DNA of 17,866 nt from JBPCIX01 sp051005875 (GCA_051005875.1 JBPCIX010000036.1:1-17866); one strand, 5' to 3'. Shown: positions 1 through 6,957, counted from the stretch's first letter. The notes: a model not told the origin generated them from the sequence alone. A program made the numbers and translations.

Positions 1-1
1 C

Positions 2-85
2 TTCGTAAACAAGATCCCCACGCCGCCAGCCTTGCCGACGGCAGTCTGGATCAACAAGCCCGCCGAAGAGGAGGTTAGTCAGTAA
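2..85 (+). CDS. C-terminal tail of an unknown protein (partial)
   Basis: Frame 2 is open from the window edge to a TAA at 83-85 and gives 27 residues that start FVNKIPTPP and end EEEVSQ. The tail is proline-rich then acidic, which is compatible with a protein C-terminus. The next start codon follows 12 nt later. Frame 1 is also open until 76-78, so the frame choice rests on spacing and plausibility only. The product cannot be recognised from so short a piece. Confidence 0.35.
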   Translation, partial: FVNKIPTPPALPTAVWINKPAEEEVSQ

Positions 86-97
86 ATTCTGAAGAAA

Positions 98-377
98 ATG
101 GTCTCAAAGTCATTGACAGGTTCGGCCCGGATCGAGGCCTTTGCATACATGTCTATGAAGAAGCCAGCGAAAGAAATGGATTCCAGGCGGCGACGTCGCA
201 TTTTCTTAACGGTCGCAATGATTATTGTTCTGTCCCTGTTTGCTTTCAGTACAGTGTCTGCTGTTCATTATCGCTTCAGCGACGGTCAGCATTGGGGAAG
301 CGAATACAATGGGGGCACGCGAATCACCATATTCGTGGATGAAGTTAACCCGGCCCGAAGTCATGCCCTGCTTGGGT
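98..377 (+). pseudogene. 5' half of secreted metalloprotease gene, split by IS30 element
   Basis: This is the N-terminal part of a putative secreted zinc protease whose catalytic half lies at 1816-2347. It encodes a basic patch (RRRRR) and a hydrophobic stretch (IFLTVAMIIVLSLFAF) ending in STVSA, which reads as a signal peptide with a likely cut after VSA. A short mature segment follows, including TRITIFVDEVNPARSHALLG. The first ATG is at 98; another in-frame ATG at 176 puts the basic patch right at the N-terminus and is equally plausible. Neither has a strong Shine-Dalgarno sequence. The frame runs into the IS30 left end at 378 and stops inside the element. Both halves share the same frame, and removing 1440 nt (element plus a 2-nt target copy) would restore one ORF of about 269 codons from 98, or 243 from 176. 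The split is read directly; secretion is inferred. Confidence 0.75.
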
Positions 378-397
378 TCAAGGGGTCGGCGCAACAC
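378..397 (+). repeat. IS30 terminal inverted repeat, left
   Basis: The 20-bp sequence matches the reverse complement of 1796-1815 at 18 of 20 positions; the two mismatches are G/T at positions 6 and 12. It also encodes the last residues and the stop codon of the transposase. Confidence 0.85.
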
Positions 398-1775
398 TAC
401 CTTGTTGGACAGAGACTAAATGATTGTTGAACGCTTCTGCTGGAGTCTTCCAACCGAGGGTCTTACGGGGGCGACCGTTCAGAGCAGTGGCGACAGCGGC
501 GAGGTCGTCCACGCTATGTTTTGCCAGGTCGGTACCCTTCGGGAAATACTGACGTAGTAGGCCGTTGGTGTTCTCGTTGGTGCCCCGCTGCCACGGGCTA
601 TGCGGATCGCAGAAGTAAATGTTTAGCCCGGTATTGATTCTGAGTTGAGCGTGCTGAGCCATCTCTGCACCCTGATCCCATGTCAGCGATCTGCACAACT
701 GATCTGGCAGTGAGACGATCGAGGAGGCGATCGCATCGCGAACGGCCTCGGCACCGTGCCCGGCCAACGCAGGCCCGTTTTTGACCCGAGGCTCGTTGCC
801 GTGCCCTTCCATACGGGGAAGGTGAAGCAGCATTGTGAACCGGGTGGTTCGCTCGACGAGCGTTCCGATGGCGGAGCTGTCTAGACCCAAGATGAGATCT
901 CCTTCCCAATGCCCGGGAACGGCGCGGTCCTCGGCATCGGAAGGACGTTCGCTGATCATGATTTCGGGAGTGACGAATTTCTTGCCGCGCACCCTGGTTC
1001 GTGCCTTGGGGACCCGCAGGGCCCGGCCAGTGCGAAGACATGCCGTGAGCTCACGACGAAGGGCGCCGCGTCCCTGCACGTAGAGCGCCTGGTAGATGGC
1101 CTCGTGCGAGATACGCATTGACATATCATCAGGGAAATCGACCTGGAGCCGATTGGCGATCTGCTCAGGGCTCCAGGACCTGGCCCATCGCCTGTCCTTA
1201 CGGCGCCCGTGTCGCCGTCCGATCCAACGGACATCCGGACCGGCTATTGCCGTACCGTCGTCGGCGGTGACCATCCCGGCGAGTCGGTCCTGGACGTATT
1301 CGCGCAGAGCGTCATTGGCAGCGAGCTTTGCGACCTTGGGTCGCTTGGCCCGCCGATCCGCGTGCCACTGCGCATTGGTTGCTCGATATTCAAGTCCGCC
1401 GCTCCGAGTTGCGGCGTTTCGACGTAGCTCACGCGAAATCGTCGATGGTGAGCGTTGCAGTTGCCTGGCGATCTCGCGGACTCCGTGACTTCTGGCTTTA
1501 AGGATGGCAACCTCTTCTCGTTCGGTAAAGGACAAGTAGCGGCTCGATACTGGTGCATGACTGATTGTTCGCATACCGCCACTTTCGCGGAACCAGCGGA
1601 ATCCAACAGGGGACGATATTCCGGCTGCCCGTGCCGCATCCTCAGTGGATGCCCCGCTCGCGATTGCATCCCAGAACCGCTGACGATGTTCACGCCGCCA
1701 CCCCGTCGGTCGGCCCGGCGAACACATCGCAGGACGCAGTGCCCGATCTGATGCCCGACCTTTTCTCCTTGCCAT
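378..1775 (-). CDS. IS30-family transposase, full length (465 aa)
   Basis: This enzyme cuts and joins the element ends through an RNase H-fold DDE active site. A first helix-turn-helix-like segment lies at about residues 30-65 and a second, the HTH_38 type (SFTEREEVAILKA...STISRELRRN), at 80-120. The catalytic core shows GHWEGDLI with D293, TWDQGAEM with D367, and NENTNGLLRQYFPKG with E401. The 33 residues between the second D and the E match the DD33E pattern of IS30. An AAGGAG at 1781-1786 lies 5 nt before the ATG at 1773-1775 and fixes the start. The protein is longer than the common 300-385 aa because of the extra N-terminal segment and basic or glycine-rich insertions near 170-200 and 322-340. 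The stop codon TGA (378-380) is formed by the outermost bases of the terminal repeat. All catalytic residues are present, so it is probably functional. Confidence 0.93.
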   Translation of the reverse strand: MARRKGRASDRALRPAMCSPGRPTGWRREHRQRFWDAIASGASTEDAARAAGISSPVGFRWFRESGGMRTISHAPVSSRYLSFTEREEVAILKARSHGVREIARQLQRSPSTISRELRRNAATRSGGLEYRATNAQWHADRRAKRPKVAKLAANDALREYVQDRLAGMVTADDGTAIAGPDVRWIGRRHGRRKDRRWARSWSPEQIANRLQVDFPDDMSMRISHEAIYQALYVQGRGALRRELTACLRTGRALRVPKARTRVRGKKFVTPEIMISERPSDAEDRAVPGHWEGDLILGLDSSAIGTLVERTTRFTMLLHLPRMEGHGNEPRVKNGPALAGHGAEAVRDAIASSIVSLPDQLCRSLTWDQGAEMAQHAQLRINTGLNIYFCDPHSPWQRGTNENTNGLLRQYFPKGTDLAKHSVDDLAAVATALNGRPRKTLGWKTPAEAFNNHLVSVQQGSVAPTP

Positions 1776-1780
1776 CGCAA

Positions 1781-1786
1781 CTCCTT
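1781..1786 (-). promoter_or_regulatory. Ribosome binding site of IS30 transposase
   Basis: On the minus strand this reads AAGGAG, 5 nt before the ATG at 1773-1775. It settles the transposase start. Confidence 0.75.
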
Positions 1787-1795
1787 GCTCTTAAG

Positions 1796-1815
1796 GTGTT
1801 GCGACGACCACTTGA
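1796..1815 (-). repeat. IS30 terminal inverted repeat, right
   Basis: This is the partner of 378-397. It lies upstream of the transposase start and its ribosome binding site, the usual position of the promoter-side end. The match stops at 1816, which sets the right border. Confidence 0.85.
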
Positions 1816-2347
1816 TTCCGCCCTGTACGCCGCCCTGAAGGGTGCCGAGTCGGCTTGGGAGTCCCCTGGAGGAATGACGGGGGTTTCTAATGTTGTGGAC
1901 CTAGTGATTATCGAATACAACGGCACGGGTGTAGACGATTCATATAGCATTGCCTGTAGAGGCGGAACCGAACTCCAGGGCGCGAACTACCCCGCTCCGT
2001 GGGTATCTGCCTGCTACCATGACGATTTTACCAATCCACGTCATACAGGCAACAACGCAGTTGTGCATTTCAGGGATAACCCCCAAAACCCGCCCGATAC
2101 AAACCACTTCACTGGAAACTATCTCCATGTTAATCCGGGAATTGCTAATCTCCAAAGGTCGATTACTCATGAAATAGGACATGTATTGGGCCTCTTTCAT
2201 GCGACATCTTCGGCGGATGCTACTTCCGTCATGAACGCCCCCCCCACAGCCGACAACCCAAATCTGCACGACACATCGTCTGTTTGCAACATACACGCCC
2301 ATACGCATAGTGGCTACACGGGCTTATATCTGTGCACAGTGGGATAG
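1816..2347 (+). pseudogene. 3' half of secreted zinc metalloprotease (catalytic part), separated by IS30
   Basis: This is the catalytic half of the protease begun at 98-377. HEIGHVLGLFH at 2168-2200 fits the metzincin zinc motif HExxHxxGxxH (three His ligands, one catalytic Glu). SVMNAPP follows, with its Met codon at 2231-2233, and matches the Met-turn expected after it. This combination points to an M10/matrixin-like or related short secreted peptidase. A helix-like segment (ALYAALKGAESAW) precedes the core, as in other small matrixins. Four cysteines in the core and tail could form disulphides outside the cell. The half has no start or signal peptide of its own. A frame open from 1565 inside the element reads into it, but that fusion is probably fortuitous. 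Base composition is visibly less GC-rich than in the isoprenoid cluster. Without its signal peptide it is most likely inactive. Confidence 0.8.
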
Positions 2348-2354
2348 ATTCTTT

Positions 2355-2363
2355 GAGGAAGGA
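2355..2363 (+). promoter_or_regulatory. Ribosome binding site of the exported-protein gene
   Basis: GAGGAAGGA lies 9 nt before the ATG at 2373. It favours that start over the upstream in-frame codon at 2310, which would overlap the protease gene and hide the signal peptide. Confidence 0.7.
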
Positions 2364-2372
2364 CAAAAGTTG

Positions 2373-3005
2373 ATGGAACCCTTTAGGAACAGAATCAGGA
2401 TAAGCAAAAAGGTCCTTTTAGTTACCATTTTGAGTTCATTAGGTTTCGCAGCGGTTACCCTAACTGCCTATACCGTCTCTGCTCAGAAGGCTCCATCTGC
2501 CGCAAATAGTTCCGCCAAATCAGGTCCCGAGCTTAGGAGAACTTATTCTCCAGCCTCGGCTCCCATTCTTTCTCGGGCTAAATTGACGGATCAGGAATCT
2601 GCGCAGGTCTATGCCGCGGTTATTCGAAGTTCCTTTTCAACTGAACAAGTAAAGGAACGCGGAGATTCCGGTAACAGTCAGATTTATGTACGAACGTGTG
2701 TTCCCGGAAATGCCATTTCGACGACGTCGCAGTCGTTCATCATCGGGAATTTGAAGGATTTTCGACCGGTCCATTTTGCATCCTGCAATGAAGCCAGCTT
2801 ACCAATGCAGAAAGTTGGTGACGTAGTGATAAATCTTGGTCAGATTTTGGCAACCCCTGAAGGCAGCCTACAAGTAAGCGCTCTGCTCCACCCCATGCTG
2901 CCCGTTGATCAAGGATCACGAGGACGCGACTGGGTGCTTAGTAAGGATTCCGAGGGCTGGAAAGTCGCTGGGGATACTGGTGGGGGCTTCGGAGACATTG
3001 GCTAG
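2373..3005 (+). CDS. Exported protein of unknown function (210 aa)
   Basis: I do not recognise the family. The start at 2373 is set by a strong ribosome binding site and gives a classic signal peptide: basic MEPFRNRIRISKK, then the hydrophobic run VLLVTILSSLGFAAVTLTAY, then a likely cut after TVSA. The mature part begins with a Ser/Ala/Pro-rich linker (about 40-65). A compact domain of about 140 residues follows, with two cysteines (in IYVRTCVPG and HFASCNEAS) that could pair, and a glycine-rich end (GDTGGGFGDIG). Aromatic/Gly features near the C-terminus (RDWVLSKDSEGWKVAG) resemble small beta-rich extracellular domains, but that is only an impression. It starts 25 nt after the metalloprotease stop, so the two were probably co-transcribed, and the IS30 insertion may now be polar on it. 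Composition is again poorer in GC than the downstream genes. A substrate, inhibitor or chaperone role for the protease would be a guess. Confidence 0.75.
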   Translation: MEPFRNRIRISKKVLLVTILSSLGFAAVTLTAYTVSAQKAPSAANSSAKSGPELRRTYSPASAPILSRAKLTDQESAQVYAAVIRSSFSTEQVKERGDSGNSQIYVRTCVPGNAISTTSQSFIIGNLKDFRPVHFASCNEASLPMQKVGDVVINLGQILATPEGSLQVSALLHPMLPVDQGSRGRDWVLSKDSEGWKVAGDTGGGFGDIG

Positions 3006-3282
3006 TTTGGGAATTGACTTCCGACTTGGATCTGCCCGTTGGCTACTAGATTCTTGCTCAGCCAAGGACCGCCCTGTCCTGTGGAGGCCGCAGGCAGCGG
3101 CCTAACAAGCGGCCTAACAAGCGGCCGAACCTCAGGCACCGGAAATCATCCAGCAGCGGGGGACGAACTGGACGGAGGCCGTTGCCTGAAACAATCCAGC
3201 ACCCCGATTTCTTCTTACTTTCCACATGATCGGTGATTCCTAGGACGAACACCCTGCAAGGACTCGCGGGAGGGTCCCTTAA
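3006..3282. other. Gene-free stretch between the exported-protein gene and the IS3 remnant
   Basis: I see no convincing gene here. It contains the short tandem repeat at 3097-3132 and otherwise unstructured sequence. Small open frames on both strands look unlike proteins. It is probably degraded insertion-sequence or intergenic DNA separating the plus-strand genes from the convergent minus-strand transporter operon. No clear terminator hairpin with a T-run is visible. Confidence 0.5.
3097..3132 (+). repeat. Short tandem repeat, 12-bp unit
   Basis: The unit GCGGCCTAACAA occurs twice exactly (3097-3108 and 3109-3120), followed by a decayed third copy GCGGCCGAACCT. It is too short and unspaced to be a CRISPR array. 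Confidence 0.7.
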
Positions 3283-3420
3283 TTTCCGGGACCAGATCGC
3301 CTGCTCGAGCACATCGAGGGCAAGTGTCGCTTTAAGCGACCGCGAGGCCGCCCATCCAACGATCGCTATGGCGAAGACGTCGACTATGAAGGCCACGTAC
3401 ACAAATCCAGACCAGGTCCG
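3283..3420 (-). pseudogene. Fragment of an IS3-type transposase (OrfB integrase core)
   Basis: The minus strand reads RTWSGFVYVAFIVDVF, then IVGWAASRSL and LALDVLEQAIW, a recognisable slice of the rve/DDE core of IS3-family OrfB proteins. In intact relatives this is preceded by the first catalytic Asp (LWVADITYV-like) and followed by HSDRGSQY with the later motifs. Here only the middle survives; the D at 3379-3381 belongs to the conserved V/I-D-V-F block. The usual S-R after DVF is replaced by A-I-A. The sequence on either side is unrelated. It is a decayed remnant, about 50 nt from the 3' end of the ECF S-component gene. Confidence 0.75.
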
Positions 3421-3470
3421 AAGCCGATTGAGGGCCTCCCACTCAGTAAGGCCGAGGGCGAAAATCCCCA

Positions 3471-4259
3471 CTAGTCATACACGCACTCGAATCGTTTCTG
3501 GTAGCGAACGAACAAGTCGATTACCGGCTTTCCGACGAGCAAAATGACACCTAGGTTTGCAATCCCGCCGATCAGGTCCCAGCCAAACGAGGTCACGGCA
3601 TAGAAAGCGGCGTAGTGGCGAAACGTTTGCGTTAGGCCCAGTCCCGGCGACCAGGCCAAAGGGCCGTCGCCCCGAAATGCCACAGGCCAAAAGTAAAGAT
3701 TCATCGCTGCCCCAAAGAAGAATGCCGCCAAAAATCCATACCCTGCGAGGATCACAACCGGCAAATAGGCGGACAATTGTCCCGGCCTCCCGGTACGCCA
3801 TCGGCGGGCCAACGGCTGCAACATGCCGGCGCCTGCACCCACCCAGCCGGCGGCCCACATCTGAAAAGGAAGCCATGGCCCAATTCCGCCGGTGATGATC
3901 GCTGAGGCCGCCATTGCCAACGAGCCAAGCAGGAACCCGAACGAACTTCCAAAAACAAATCCGAAAGCGATCGGCAAGAAGAAGAACAGGTTGGCGCCGG
4001 CGAAGCTGAGGGGCAGCCGAAGTACCGCCGCGCAGGCGGCCAGCGCGCCCAAAAGGGCAACTGACTTGGAGCTCATCTTTTCGTGTCCGGCCTCGGAGAT
4101 TGCGACCAGCACCAACATCGGGGCCAAAAGGGCGAGCAGCCAGGGGGCGTCCGCCGAGCGAGGTTGGCCGGAGTCCGCGGCGAGGCCTAAAAGAAACGGC
4201 GCCGTGAAAGCGGCCGCTCCCGCCAGGTTGACCGCGATAAAGGGCAGCCGCCTTTTCAT
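3471..4259 (-). CDS. ECF transporter S component, substrate unknown (262 aa)
   Basis: This is the membrane subunit that should bind the vitamin or other small substrate and dock onto the EcfT/ATPase module. The sequence is very hydrophobic with about six or more membrane segments. It carries an S-component-like signature: an Ala/Gly-rich helix (FGFLLGSLAMAASAI), then GGIGPWLPFQMWAAGWVG, and later SFGWDLIGGIANLGVILL. At 262 aa it is longer than the common 170-210 aa. Its ATG (4257-4259) overlaps the stop of the ATPase gene as ATGA, so translation is coupled. No substrate-binding signature (for example for riboflavin, thiamine, biotin or folate) is recognisable to me. The GPWLPFQM block recalls actinobacterial S components sometimes assigned to cobalamin, but this is weak. 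The gene ends at 3471, close to an IS3 remnant, yet its C-terminus looks intact. Confidence 0.85.
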   Translation of the reverse strand: MKRRLPFIAVNLAGAAAFTAPFLLGLAADSGQPRSADAPWLLALLAPMLVLVAISEAGHEKMSSKSVALLGALAACAAVLRLPLSFAGANLFFFLPIAFGFVFGSSFGFLLGSLAMAASAIITGGIGPWLPFQMWAAGWVGAGAGMLQPLARRWRTGRPGQLSAYLPVVILAGYGFLAAFFFGAAMNLYFWPVAFRGDGPLAWSPGLGLTQTFRHYAAFYAVTSFGWDLIGGIANLGVILLVGKPVIDLFVRYQKRFECVYD

Positions 4260-5848
4260 GAGAGCGGGTGAGGTTCAGCCAACGGTGAGGCCCCGCCGAG
4301 CGCCCGCAGAGCATCCTCCAATGTAAGGACCAAGGGGCTCTGAAAAACCTTGTTCATCTGGGTTGAGAAGGTCACCGACGAAGCCAGGGCCTCGCTGCAT
4401 GGGGCGTCCACGATAATTTCGCCACGGCCCAGAATGACGACGCGACCCCCCAGCTCCGCGGTCAGCTCAACATCGTGGGTTGCGATAACAACGGCAGTTC
4501 CGGCCCGTTGAAGTTGCTGAATCAGCCGCTTCAGATCCTGCTTGCCGGCCTCGTCCATGCCCCGGGTCGGCTCGTCCATCAAAACGATATCCGCCGGCCC
4601 CGCGGCCATGGCTGCGATCGCCACCCGTGTTTTCTCGCCTGCGGACAGGTCCCTCGGGTGGCGATCCAGATATTGACCAATCCTGAAACGCTCGGCTTCA
4701 GCTTTAACGGCTTCGGGATGGTGTGGCTGCCCTCTGCCTTTGAGGGTTGCGGCGATCTCCGCGGCAACGCTTGAGCGGAACAAGATCTTCTGAGGGTTCT
4801 GGGGCAAAAAAGCGGTCCGCCGAGGCCGTTCAACCGATCCGGAGTGTTTGGGGGTCAGCCCTGCCAGCGCCCGAAGCAGCGTTGTCTTGCCCGAGCCGTT
4901 GCGGCCCATTACCGCGACAAGCTCTCCGGCGGCGATTTGAAGTTCGATTTTGTTCAGTACCTTGTTGCCTTGAATCGAGATGGAAAGATCGCGCGCTCTA
5001 GAAACGATGGGCCCCTTTGTTTCCAGCTCCGGCGCCGCAATAGTCTTCAATGGTTGCACCCACTGAATTCGGTTCCTGGCGCCGCGAAGGCCGAGCGGCA
5101 GGGGAGACCATCCAAAGGCCCTGCCCAGCTTGACTATCGGGGGGCCGAGTGCGGTCGTGCCAAGGATTTCTTGCGGGGGCCCCGATCGCGCCCGGCCGCC
5201 CTCAACCAGACACAGTTCATCGGCATACTGCAAGACTCGTTCCAGCCGGTGCTCGGCCAGAACAATTGAAATTCCAATTTCGTCGCGAAGGCGAAGAAGC
5301 GCTGACAGCACTTCTTCTGCAGATTGGGGATCCAACTGGCTTGTGATTTCATCGAGCACAAGGTGGCGGGGCATGGCAACAAGGGCGCCGGCGATGGCCA
5401 CCCGCTGACGTTCTCCCCCCGACAAGGAATCCAGGCGGCGGGCGCGCAGACGCTCAATGCCGAGCGCGTCCATTACCTCCTCGACCCTTTTTCGCATCGT
5501 CGGTCGATCAACCCCAAGGTTTTCCAGGGTGAACGCAATGTCGTCTTCCACCCGGTCCACTACCCCATGATCCTCTGGGTCCTGCCCCACGAAACCAACG
5601 GAGCGGGCGAAGTCCCGGGGGGGGAACAAGGTGGTGAGTTTTCCGTCGACGCTGACTTTGCCGCTGTACTTGCCACCGTGAAAGTGGGGGACCAGTCCAT
5701 TCATGGATTTAAGCAGAGTCGATTTGCCCGATCCTGACCCACCAGCAACAAGCATCAGGCAGCCTTCCGGGATCTCAAGGCTCGCGCGGTCCAAAGCTTG
5801 CCCCGGGGAATCGGGGTACGAATAACTCAGCTGATTGACCTCGATCAT
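4256..5848 (-). CDS. ECF transporter fused double ATPase (EcfA-EcfA', 530 aa)
   Basis: This cytoplasmic protein powers the ECF importer by ATP hydrolysis; both nucleotide-binding domains are in one chain. Domain 1 (about 1-235) has Walker A GGSGSGKST (36-44), Q-loop Q89, signature LSGGERQR (142-149), Walker B with D166/E167 and switch H200. Domain 2 (about 283-500) has Walker A GRNGSGKTT (315-323), Q350, signature LSAGEKTR (401-408), Walker B MDEPTRG with D425/E426 and H458. The second signature has Ala for the usual second Gly; all catalytic residues are present. The frame stays open upstream to 6241, but that part is antisense-like sequence over ecfT. The ATG at 5846-5848 starts the family-typical MIEVNQLSYSY and overlaps the EcfT stop as ATGA. 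The downstream S-component start likewise overlaps its own stop. Confidence 0.94.
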   Translation of the reverse strand: MIEVNQLSYSYPDSPGQALDRASLEIPEGCLMLVAGGSGSGKSTLLKSMNGLVPHFHGGKYSGKVSVDGKLTTLFPPRDFARSVGFVGQDPEDHGVVDRVEDDIAFTLENLGVDRPTMRKRVEEVMDALGIERLRARRLDSLSGGERQRVAIAGALVAMPRHLVLDEITSQLDPQSAEEVLSALLRLRDEIGISIVLAEHRLERVLQYADELCLVEGGRARSGPPQEILGTTALGPPIVKLGRAFGWSPLPLGLRGARNRIQWVQPLKTIAAPELETKGPIVSRARDLSISIQGNKVLNKIELQIAAGELVAVMGRNGSGKTTLLRALAGLTPKHSGSVERPRRTAFLPQNPQKILFRSSVAAEIAATLKGRGQPHHPEAVKAEAERFRIGQYLDRHPRDLSAGEKTRVAIAAMAAGPADIVLMDEPTRGMDEAGKQDLKRLIQQLQRAGTAVVIATHDVELTAELGGRVVILGRGEIIVDAPCSEALASSVTFSTQMNKVFQSPLVLTLEDALRALGGASPLAEPHPLS

Positions 5849-6957
5849 GAGATTTCGCTCTGGCCGACCGAAATCTGACTCTCCCGCCCTTGCCGGGCCA
5901 CTCCGGCAATGACTGCAGGCAACGAAATGGCGGCGGCTATTAGCAGGGGGGCCGCAGGAGCGCCTGGTAAAGTCCGGCCGAGCCCCGGCCCCCGGCCAAA
6001 GGCCACGGCGGCCAATGCGGCCACTGCCGACGAAGCGGCCACCAATCGATCCAGCGTTTCCCACCTTTGGAAGCGGTAGCGGGTTCTTTGGCCCATCTTT
6101 GAGACGGACCGCACGCAAACGAAAATTGCAGCGACGCCACCAACGGCTGCGGCGGCAGCTATCCTCTCGCCCTTTCCTAATGCCCACAGGCAGGCTGCGG
6201 CAGTGGTCCAAAGAGCTGCAACCACAGTACCTGCCCTCCACCGACCTTCACGTTGTGAATGGCCGGTACTCGTTGCGTAGCCGCGAGAATCCATAGATTC
6301 GGCCAGAGCGATCGAGCGTTCCATGGCGACTGCGAGAAGTGGAACCAGAATTCGAGGGAGATTAAAGAATCCGCCATTCCCCCCGCGCATTTGCTGGGCT
6401 TCGCGCATGTCGCGAGCCGAGCGAACCATTTGAGGTGTGAGTGTCATTCCGATGGCAAGCACAAGCCCTGCGTCGAAAAGAAAATTCGGAACGAGTTGAA
6501 CCAGGTCCACTGTGTTGGCGAGGCTTGCGAATGCTCCGAATAATGCGAGGATGGCCGCCAGCCGGAGTCCTTCGCTGAGCCCATTGATGAGCACCTCGCG
6601 GGTGACTACGCCGCCAAAAACCGCTCCGCCAAAGGGCGCCGGCAAACTCGCCTCGGGCAGGCGAAAAAGCACATGCGTTCCTTCGTGCCCTGACAGAGCA
6701 AACAAGACAGTGCGAGTGACCATCGCAAATAATCCAACTGCCAGGAACAGCCGGAATGGGCGGCGGTCGGCCGCAAGGGCAGCGACGCAGGCGGCGCTTG
6801 CTATCGCGACGGAAGCTGCGATCGGACTGTCGAGAGCAAGAACTATTACCAGGCCCGAAATCAGCCAAACAACAAGAGCCAATGCGCCCGGGCCTGCGGG
6901 GACTTCCCGCTCGCATTCGTAAGCAGGATGGTCTGTTGAAATTTTAGAGGTCCCCAT
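5845..6957 (-). CDS. ecfT: ECF transporter transmembrane coupling protein EcfT (370 aa)
   Basis: This is the membrane scaffold linking the S component to the ATPases. The two Ala-x-x-Arg-Gly-type coupling motifs of EcfT are visible: AQQMRGG around R191-G192, and AMERSIALAESMDSRGY around R225-G226, each in a long helix after membrane segments. Four to five hydrophobic helices precede them (about 25-170). Usual EcfT proteins are 240-280 aa. This one continues for about 130 residues with three more hydrophobic stretches (about 243-262, 266-282 and 305-350) separated by a basic loop (RTRYRFQRWETLDR). It is the first gene of the operon, with a 4-nt overlap to the ATPase gene. No good Shine-Dalgarno is visible: GGGAG at 6973-6977 is 15 nt from the ATG, so the start is tentative. 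Confidence 0.88.
   Translation of the reverse strand: MGTSKISTDHPAYECEREVPAGPGALALVVWLISGLVIVLALDSPIAASVAIASAACVAALAADRRPFRLFLAVGLFAMVTRTVLFALSGHEGTHVLFRLPEASLPAPFGGAVFGGVVTREVLINGLSEGLRLAAILALFGAFASLANTVDLVQLVPNFLFDAGLVLAIGMTLTPQMVRSARDMREAQQMRGGNGGFFNLPRILVPLLAVAMERSIALAESMDSRGYATSTGHSQREGRWRAGTVVAALWTTAAACLWALGKGERIAAAAAVGGVAAIFVCVRSVSKMGQRTRYRFQRWETLDRLVAASSAVAALAAVAFGRGPGLGRTLPGAPAAPLLIAAAISLPAVIAGVARQGRESQISVGQSEIS

Larger units (their letters stand above)
378..1815 (-). mobile_element. Complete IS30-family insertion sequence (about 1.44 kb)
   Basis: The ends are imperfect 20-bp inverted repeats: 378-397 reads TCAAGGGGTCGGCGCAACAC and the reverse complement of 1796-1815 reads TCAAGTGGTCGTCGCAACAC, matching at 18 of 20 positions. 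Between them lies one full-length DDE transposase on the minus strand. The element sits inside a metalloprotease gene in the opposite orientation. IS30 elements usually duplicate 2-3 bp of target. The flanks are GT (376-377) and TT (1816-1817), so no perfect duplication is visible, although a 2-nt copy would give the 1440-nt spacing that keeps both gene halves in frame. At about 1.44 kb it is longer than many IS30 members. Confidence 0.88.

Noticed and set aside
377..1818. TTC (377-379 and 1816-1818) as the IS30 target duplication
   Set aside because: It would place the left border inside the inverted repeat and make the ends asymmetric; kept as unresolved.
1565..2347. Single 260-residue ORF from inside the IS30 into the protease half
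   Set aside because: Its first 83 codons are antisense to the transposase and terminal repeat; only the part after 1815 is protease-like.
3097..3132. CRISPR-like repeat
   Set aside because: The unit is only 12 bp, directly abutting, without spacers, and there are no cas genes.
3273..3293. GGTCCC/GGGACC hairpin as a terminator
   Set aside because: A 6-bp stem at the edge of the IS3 remnant with no T-run; probably incidental.
3475..4314. 279-residue minus-strand ORF overlapping the ECF S component
   Set aside because: Out of frame with the membrane protein, Arg/Gly-rich with no family features; the S-component frame fits better and shares ATGA with the ATPase gene.
5849..6241. Upstream extension of the ATPase frame to 661 residues
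   Set aside because: The added residues do not look like a protein domain and overlap ecfT; the ATG at 5848 gives the family-typical start and an ATGA overlap.
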